64,000 nucleotides of DNA from Apostichopus japonicus. Taxonomy: Eukaryota; Echinodermata; Holothuroidea; Aspidochirotida; Stichopodidae. Within the stretch, counting starts at the first letter, position 1; every line of letters begins with the position of its first letter. A program made the position numbers and the translations under genes. The stretch lies in the NCBI RefSeq assembly GCF_037975245.1, contig NC_092570.1, positions 5,211,001-5,275,000 on the forward strand. Reading direction: 5' to 3'. A model generated the notes under the pieces. That model was not told where the DNA came from. It ran no database searches and saw nothing but the letters and a program-made list of their open reading frames with translations. Shown here piece after piece: positions 36,201 to 45,200 of this stretch.

Positions 36201-39200
36201 TTATTTCAGAAATCTCCCCCCCCCCCAACCAAAAATGTCAACTTCAGATGAATTAGTGAGAGTATTATTACATGCATAATTGTTTGGCCCAACAAAATTG
36301 TCAATTTTTACGAAGAGGTTAATTACTCATAACTTAGGGTTTGCCGAGTAAAAATTATATCAAAGTAATCTCTCTTTCATCAATCGCCCGTTGCTGATAT
36401 GTAAACGAATGTAAGTTACGATGGAATGCTAAAAACTCCAGATAAGTGCAATATAGACCTTCAAAGAACCAGAGCTTAGCAATATTTAAAGCAAGACAGA
36501 CCAACCAAGGTTTTCTCTTCTGTTGTGAACCTATATGAAACATTTCCAGCAGTAAAATATTTGTTTATTTGACTACGTTTTTTTTTTTTTTGAGGAAATG
36601 TTTACCAGTTTGTCTACTACCATTTATCATCCTTAAGAATGGTCACTGAAAACATACATTTGCTTGGATTTGAAAGAGATTACAGTAAGTTTAATCATGA
36701 GTGTATCAGAAGGACCCAATAAAATAACATACTTATGAACTCTATATGGAACTGGATCTTTCTGCCTTCCACAAACATATTGATGAATGATACTTAAACT
36801 TATCACAACACACATCGCAGCGAAACAAAATTCATTCAAGGTTTTCGCAGAAAGTCAGAAGGAGTTGAACATACCTCTGATTGCAATTTGTTGTAACAAT
36901 TAGTATTGTTTTATACCCCCACCTTCCCCCCTGCCTCCCCCTGTTCCTCCCCTCCATTTTCTAACCAGGGTGTATCGTCGCTCTCATTGATATTCTTATA
37001 TCTGATATAACTGTGGCTTCATATCACAGATGCACAAACCGACTCACTGAGGACAAATAATGCAAAGTTTCTGAACGCGGAGGCATACTGTATGAGCAGT
37101 AGAAGAGCAATTAAGACACTATGTGAGTGTAATACCGGGATATACTCTAGGACTAATATAACATACATGTCAGATATATTCCAGACAGGATCATCTGTCT
37201 CGGTGATTAGGAGGACATGAATGCATCTCATGAGAGGCAGCAGCAGCAGGAGCCGGGACTGATTGTAAAACTTACTGTAGTATATCACACACTGCACTAC
37301 TTGGCCAGACGCCATACCAGACTAAAAACACATTGAGGACATTAGCCATAGAGAGAACAGAATTCAAACACTGTCATATGTAGGGAAACCATGTACTACT
37401 ACTACTACACAAATACCAAAGTAGAACATGTACAGAGAAATCTAATTAATGCTCATTAGAAAGCAAACATCAACTCATTAGAGCACATGTTTTGAAAGAG
37501 AATGGTTTTACAGAAGAATAACATTTGGCATTTATTAGTATAGACACTACAGGTCATGAACTGTAACACATACCGACTTGTCTCTCTCACGGCAAATATC
37601 AAATAGCGAAATCAAATACCTAAGTGCAAACTCTATCGCTAAGATATTATGACTGGTACGGTACATATATATACCAAAAAGTTGTAATGAGATCACAGAA
37701 TAACAGGTAGAGTATGATGTTGCAATGCTGGCATGAGCTCTGCAAAAACTCCAAAACTTACTGGTTTGGATATTTACGAGTGACGAGCTTACCTGTCTCG
37801 CCACAACCTTAGCACCCTCATTCTACCGCGCCTAGAATGTCCTGGTAACCTTTTAACACTGTGCACCCTCTGTGACCCGGCTTCACGGGTCACTGCCCAT
37901 CCTTCTCATGAGACCAAAGCCCTCCAAAGTGGTCTCTGCCTTGGAGTTGAGTAGTAGTCCTCCCCGACAGAAGGGGAAGACTACCCCCTCGACTCCTGAA
38001 CTAACATCGAATTCTGACGCTACTGACGGGAGGGGGAGTACTTCCCCCCAGTAGGGAGGGAGACTACCCTCTACGACCCCGTCCACGTCTGACCCCTTAA
38101 CTCTAACAAGGAGGCCTAAAATAGCAGGAGATACTCTTAAGTTAGGCCCAACGCCCCGAACACTGTAGTGTAGATGTAGTGAGGAGACAGGTAAGTCACG
38201 AGACAACCGAAGTGAGAAGAACATTAGTTCATAGAGAAGGGGTTATACGACACTAAAAACCCCAGTAACTCACGGTGGAACTAGGTTACTACAAGTTACT
38301 ACACGTTACTACGAGTTACTACCGGTTACTACAAGTTACTACGAGTTACTACCCGTTCCTACACGATACTACGTCAAAAAAAAAAATTTTTACCATGAAC
38401 TCACCGATAAAATTAGGTGGCCGGGCGAGGACTCGTTCGGTGGAGGCCCTTCCTTTTTTTCTCAGGTCTCTTGGCCTGTACAGGAAGCTGTTGCTGCCTG
38501 GGGTGGACCCATCTGCAAACCCACGATGTATAACGGTAATTGCCGACCTGTAGTTCTTGATGGTCGACACTTGCTTGCCTTCCTCGAAGAGGGAGTGAAG
38601 GAAGTCTACCACCTGTGCCAAAGAGGTTTCGGATGGCAGTACCTGTCTGTTGTGGCACCATTCCCCGAACTTGCGTAGTCGGGAATCGTAAGTAGCAACG
38701 GTTGTTGCCCTCCTGGCGTCGGCCGCGATCGCGGCAGCCGCTTCCGAAAAGCCCCTCTGTCGAAGGGAAGTCCTGACAACTTCCACGCAACTAGTTGTAG
38801 CCCTTTGATGTCTGGGTGGATGAGGGTCCCCCGTCTTTGGGACAGCAGATGGGGCGTGTCCGGTAGGATCGCTGGGGTGTCCATTAGAAGTTGTAGGAGC
38901 TCCCCGAACCATGGTCTGCGGGGCCAGAAGGGGGCTATCAGTATGACTCTTCCTCTGGAGTGGCGGATCTTTCTCAGGACCTGGCCGATCATGCAGAGCG
39001 GCGGGAAGGCGTAAGCTTCCAGATTGTTCCATGGGAAGGACATGGCGTCGATGTGGTGCGCCCTGGGGTGGAATTGTCTGGAGCAAAAAATCTGGAGTTT
39101 GGTGTTCTCCGCCGTCGCAAACAGGTCCACCATTGGTTTGCCGAAGATTTCGAAGATCCTGTTGCATGTTTTCTGGGACAGTGCCCACTCGTTTGGGTCC

Positions 39201-42200
39201 ATCTGTCCTCTGGATAGAGCATCGGCCATCACATTTAGTTTTCCGGCGATGTGGGACGCCCGTAATGTCATTCCGGAGTCCTTGGCTGTCATCAGGACTT
39301 CCCAGGTCAGCTGGCATAACCTCTCGGAGTGAGTGCCCCCCTGCCTGTTTATGTACGCTACCACGGTGGTACTGTCCGTGAAGACGGTGGTTACTGTATT
39401 TTTCAGGTGTTCGTGGAACGACTCTAGGGCCCGTTTGACAGCCAACATCTCTAGTGAGTTGATGTGCCATGACTTTTCTGCTGTGGACCACGTCCCCCAG
39501 GCTGTCAAGTTCTTCCAGTGGGCTCCCCACCCTGTCAATGAGGCGTCCGTCGTGACCGATGTGTTTGGCAAACTGGTGGTGAAGGGGACCCCTTGGTCCC
39601 AATTGCCTGTGTCGTGCCACCATTGTAGATGGGGGGTGATGTCTTCCGATCGGCGGATCGGCGCTGTCTGGTCCAGGGTTAGTAGGTTGGCCGTTTTCCG
39701 CAGGTGGAGTTGCAGCGGACGCATGCGTAGTCTGCATAATGTCACCACGTCGACCAGGCTGGACATTAGCCCCAGGGCTCGGAGCCACGTTCCTGTGGGT
39801 GACTCTTGTGACGATATGATCTGGGCTGTGGCCGCTCTGACTGCCTCTATCCTTTGTTCTGAGGGACTGGCTATGCCTGTGGTGAGGTCTAGTCTGGCCC
39901 CCAGGAACTGGATCGTCTGTGTTGGTGTTAGCTGGGATTTTGTTTGATTGATTATCCAACCCAGTTCCTGAAGGGTCTGCACCGTTTTCTGTACGTTGTG
40001 TGCCGCGCTGGACTTCGACTCTCCTACTATGAGTCAGTCGTCGAGGTAGGCGTACAGCGTTACTCCTTGTTTCCTGAGGTAGGCAATTACCGTTCCTGCC
40101 ACTCTTGTGAAGACTCTTGGTGCCGTAGACAGGCCGAACGGGAGTGACCTGAATGTAAATCTCCTTCCGGCGTATTGGAAGGCTAGGTACCGCTGGTGAC
40201 GTGGATGTATTGGTATATGTAAGTAGGCGTCCTGTAGGTCTACGCTTGCCGCCCACATGCTCTTTCTGAGCAGGGGTAGGATTAAATTTAGGGTCTCCAT
40301 ACGGAAACGTTTTGGTTCTACGTAATTTTTGTTGAGGGGTTTTAGGTTCAAGATCGGGCGCCAAGACCCGTCCCGTTTTTGTGTTAGAAACAGGGAGGAG
40401 CGGAAGAGGGGTCCCGCCTCTCCCGACACCTCTACAATTGCCCGCTTCGCCAGCAAGGCTGATACTTCCCCTTCTAGTGCTGCTTGTTGGACGGGGTCGG
40501 TGGGTATTGGAGTAGGTCTTCCCCCCTCCCCGGAGGGCGGGGCGGAGGTGAACTCTATCTTGTACCCTTGTGAGATCGTCTCCAATACCCACTTGTCCCC
40601 GCCCAAAATGTCCCATTGCTGGGTGAAAAGTGACAGTCTCCCCCCCACCTGCGGCGTTGCCGTGGTGAGGTGGGCACCCCTAGGGCCGGGCGGCAAACGG
40701 TGGTCTAGTGGAGGAGCGGTCGCCGTCCCGTCGGGTCGTCGCCGGGCTTCTGCCTGAGCCTCGTGTTCCCCACGGGCGAGGTGGTCGGCTAGTTGTTCCT
40801 CTTGATCTGCCCCGTGGGGTACCTCTCATGGGTGTCCTGAGGGACGTTCCTCTGCCTCCTCTGGTTGGTCTAGATTCTCTTAGGCGGTGCGGTCTTGACC
40901 TGAATCTCTCAGAGGAGCGGAATTCCGATTTGGCTAATGTCTCTCTGCGTGAGACTTCCTCCTGGAGTTTTTGTTGGAAGCTACCAGCGAAGAGGTTGTC
41001 TCCCAAGGAGGGCAGGGCTAGCATTCTCTCCTTAGCTTCCACGGACGGCCAGCGGATGGAGGAGATGACGTTTTCCCTCCTGGCCTTGACTGAACGTATA
41101 GCGACTCTAGCAAACTGGTCGAAGGCCAGTCTCACAAGCGGTCCGAGGAGTAGTAAAAGTTGGCCTGCCTCGTTTCTGGACACGTAGGTATCGTCCTGTG
41201 GAAGTTGTTGGTGATATCTCATCAGCACCTCCGCGGTCAGCATGAGAACAGAAGTAAACTTCATTCCGGAGCGTGCGGCCAGGTCGACATCAACTAGGAG
41301 CTCCTCTAGCTTCTTCTGGCTAGGATTTTTGAAGATGTGTGAGGAGGAAGAGCCCTGCTCGGACCTTAGCTTTTCTCTAGCCTCCTGCGGTATGGTCGGG
41401 CATTTGAAAAGGGTTTTCCATGCTTCGTCTGGGACCCTGATGGCTCGTTCCGCTTTTGCCGGGAACGCGGTCCATCTCTTTTTGTCCGCGATAGCCTCGA
41501 ACCTGTCATAACAGGAGGCGTCGACTGGAATGGTAGATTTCGGACGGGTAGAGGTCTCCCCTGTGGCTGTGAGTTTGGAAACTCGGGTCGGTTTAGTTGT
41601 CACTTCGGGAGTGTCTTCGAACCCAAGGTGTTTGCGGAAGATTTCTGCCACCCGCGTGGTTAGTTCCGGGGGTAAACTGCCTCCCGCCGTGGGAGCTTCC
41701 TCTTCCTCGAAGATGCCTGGGAACTCCTCTTCCAAAGGGTCGAACTCCGGGGGGACGTCAGAGTTGTCCTCCAGACCCGATAGATTTACGGAGGCTCTGC
41801 AGTCCAGAGTGTCCTCTCCGAGGGTGACTGCCTCCGGTTCCAGGGGGGGTTCCGGGACAGTAGTGGTCGTTGTAGCCGCTTTTTGGCTCCCGGCTTCTGT
41901 TTCTGCCTCGGCTCTCTGTTGTTCTCTCTCGAGGAGCGGCTTTAGGAGACCTGTCAATTGGGCTAGCCACGAGGGCTCTTCCTCGTGACGCTGTTTGTGT
42001 GGTCGATACCTCCTCTTAGCCCTACGGTATCCATCATCGGAGGAGTCGGAAGACTGGTCTGATGCTGGCGACCATCCCCTCCTGGTACCTCGTCTGGGGG
42101 ATCGGGACCGTGATCGGGTGCGGTCCCGTCTGGCCGGGTTGCGTGAGGGATTCCTTCCTCTGCTCTCTCGGTCGGGGATCCCAGCTGGGGATCGTGATGG

Positions 42201-45200
42201 CTGTGGTTCTCGGTCCCCGCTCCGGGACCGGCTCTGGTTGGACAGCGATCCTCCGGCCTCTGGCTCTCTGCTGTGCGCCCCGGAAGGAGCTCGAGTTGGG
42301 CTTGTCGGTGCCCGTGGCACCTGCCTCTCCGGCGGGTTATTTCTCTGCGACCCAGATTGGGAAGCCTTCTCGGTGCCGGCGAGGCCGGACTTTTTCTTGG
42401 GCACTTTTCTCTTGGCCGGAGCCTTGCCCTTGTCTTTGCCTTTCCCCTTGGTCATGACTGATCCGGACGTCGCCGGGACCGTGGGAGGCATTTTCTCTCT
42501 CTCTTTCTCTCTTTCTCTTTCTCTCTCTCCTTCTCTTTCTCTCTCTTTCCCTTTCTCTCCTTCTTCCTCGGCCCCTACTGGGCCCCTCTCCAACACCTCT
42601 CCTTCTTCTTCCTCTCCTAACTGTGCTCGGTCTCCCGTTGTTCGGGACCCACTGGGGTTGGGGAGCAGGTCGAGTTTATCCTGAAGTTTGCTTCTCTGGC
42701 CTGCTAGCCAGGTATCAATGTCTAGCCATTGGTTGGGGGTGAAGTTGATACACACTAGGCAGGGGTCCCTCCTCGTGCACGTACGGCACTTGGGACAGAG
42801 ATCGTGCTCATCCCAGGCCCTCCCTGGCCGGAACATAGAGCAGTTAACGCACTTCAACTGGCTTCTGGACATGACTGAAAAACCCTGGTTAAGGAAGAAG
42901 AATCTAACAAAACGATAGGAGAGGGAAGCTAAAAAGGGGGAGAGAAGCAATAAGATCTGTGGGAAAACACACTAGGCTTAACACCGTGCCTCGGCTAGAG
43001 GCCCGCGGCTTACAATGGTAACAATTAGGCCTAAGCCGACCCACAAAAGTCTAACTAACTAGCAAGTTAACGAAGGGCAGGGAGGAGAGAAGACAACGAA
43101 TTAACGAAAATAACGAATAATGAAGGCAGGAGAATTAAAGTGAACAACAAAATTGAACAACTAAACAGTGGGTGAGGGAAAAGCGTGATAGCGTGTGAAG
43201 CCTAAAAAGGCGGGAACTAGCGTAACTACGGTAAACAAATCGCAGAACTGCTACCCACGCAAGTTTTCTGCACAGAAAAAACGGCGCGAGCGCCGCTAAC
43301 AAAAACCAGCCCTAAAAAACCTCCCAAGAATAGGAAAAGGATACTTATCGGGCTGCAACGGTTAGAATGCTTCAGCAAACAGTAGGTGGAAAAAAAAATT
43401 CCGATTCTAGGAACCAAAATTGGACAGAAATCGATGGAATAATATCCGCTCGAAAATAACGATGTAGACGCTTTGGTTGGTAGAATGAGAAGGATGGGCA
43501 GTGACCCGTGAAGCCGGGTCACAGAGGGTGCACAGTGTTAAAAGGATACCAGGACATTCTAGGCGCGGTAGAATGAGGGTGCTAAGGTTGTGGCGAGACA
43601 GGTAAGCGAGGAGCGAAGTAAATTGTGGAAATGTCTGAAACTGATTCAACATGTTGCATTAAAGTGACATGTTAAACGTCTACGCACAAGAAATGTTATC
43701 TGTTACTTTGTGACATGTTTCAGACCTGCAGGCAATACACATGAGACAATTCCTCAGGAGTAATGACAAACAGGATTAATAGCTTGGTTGGTATGGAAAA
43801 TAACTTGATGAAAGACATTCACATGTACATGTTGTATAACAACAGCAAAAAATGACAAATTAACTTTATCAGATTCCCCGGAGACTGCAAAACTGTGAAT
43901 TCAACAAAACAAACATATTTTTCACTACAATGTATCTACCAATCAAGCACTGACACCCAATTCAAACAATATGTACCACCCACCACCAATGGGTGGGCAG
44001 AATGAAAAGGATGGCAGTAGACCAGATTGGGCCAGACGCCGGGAGAGGATGGCACCGCTGAAAAGGTTACCAAGTGCTCCAGACACTGGTAGAGCAAGAG
44101 TACAGATGTTGTGAGGAGATAGAAAAGTGACAAAGAAAAATAACTCCACCGATCATACAAAAACAGGGCCTGGTTTAAACAGAAATTTGAAAGTGAAATA
44201 AATTTACCAGACAGTCAGCATCCAAGAAGACACACTTTGTATACTGTGTTAGGGTCCAACAGTGTATTTTTGAGAATGTGATTCCAAGTTCAGGGCGGGC
44301 AAGAAGGGCCAGGTGGGCCGTATCGTGGCTGTCCAACGGGTCCACCTGCTGGATGTGGTCGTAAACCATCGTCAGCTGCCGTCTGCCAATAAAGCAAAAG
44401 GAGTGTCACTTTTTTTGATTTTCTTTAATTATTCATACCACTTTATTATTATTATTATCATTAACCAGCATTTAGAACGCTATTCACACCCCAAAGAGTG
44501 TACCATAGCGTCTATACGAAATCGGCAATAAAGTTTGACAGAAACAATTATTGTTGTGATTTTCCCCTGTTTCCTTTTGCTTCGTTGTTATACAAGGCTC
44601 TAAGGTATCATTTTGTGTGTACCAAATTACCTCTGGAGTTTCTCGGAAAGAAAAAAAAAGTTTTTTTTCTTTTTTAAGTTTCCAAAATACGGAAATATGA
44701 CATCCTACCTAGTCAGCACCAGTGTTGCCAGCTTTAGCGTTTTTACACTAGATCTAGCGTTTTTAGTCTTTTCTGGGGTTCTAGCGTACGTTTTTTCTAA
44801 TTTTGGTAATTCTAGCGGTTTTTGCCTAAAACTAGTTAAATTTACCAAAAATAGACCATTTTACAGATTTTTTAAACCTAATTCTTACTTGGAAACCCAT
44901 CCAAATTTATTTTGAGTATTTTTGCTCAATCTTCGGAATTTCCTTCCGAAAATTTCCATATTTTTTTCAAATTTTCTGGGTCATACTATCACTCAAATCA
45001 ACTATTCAAAATCTATTTTGTGATCGGTGACCATTCATCCTACGAATCTGTGCTAAATTGACTCGAAACAACACGAAAGTTAGGTAAACTACCATTTAGC
45101 GTTTTCTGGGGTTTTATTTTCGCAAAACTAGGGTTTTTTCGTCAACTGTCGCTGGTAACACTGGTCAGCACTGTGCTAAGCGAATGGCCTAACCACCTCG

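Larger units (their letters stand above)
37787..43607 (-). mobile_element. DIRS-type tyrosine-recombinase retrotransposon, 5.8 kb, degraded
   Basis: Order in the minus direction: inverted terminal repeat, gag (42872-40680), RT/RNase H (40696-38606), tyrosine recombinase fragment (38810-38349), non-coding tail, second inverted repeat. Inverted rather than direct terminal repeats, no integrase or protease, and a recombinase core-binding domain after RNase H are diagnostic of DIRS elements. It lies within the 8.8-kb glycogenin intron 3 in gene-sense orientation and is visibly more GC-rich than its surroundings. The stop in RT and the truncated recombinase make this copy unable to move on its own. 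Confidence 0.9.

Noticed and set aside
40708..42918. Many long plus-strand frames over the DIRS element
   Set aside because: They are antisense shadows of GC-rich gag and RT; no family resemblance of their own.
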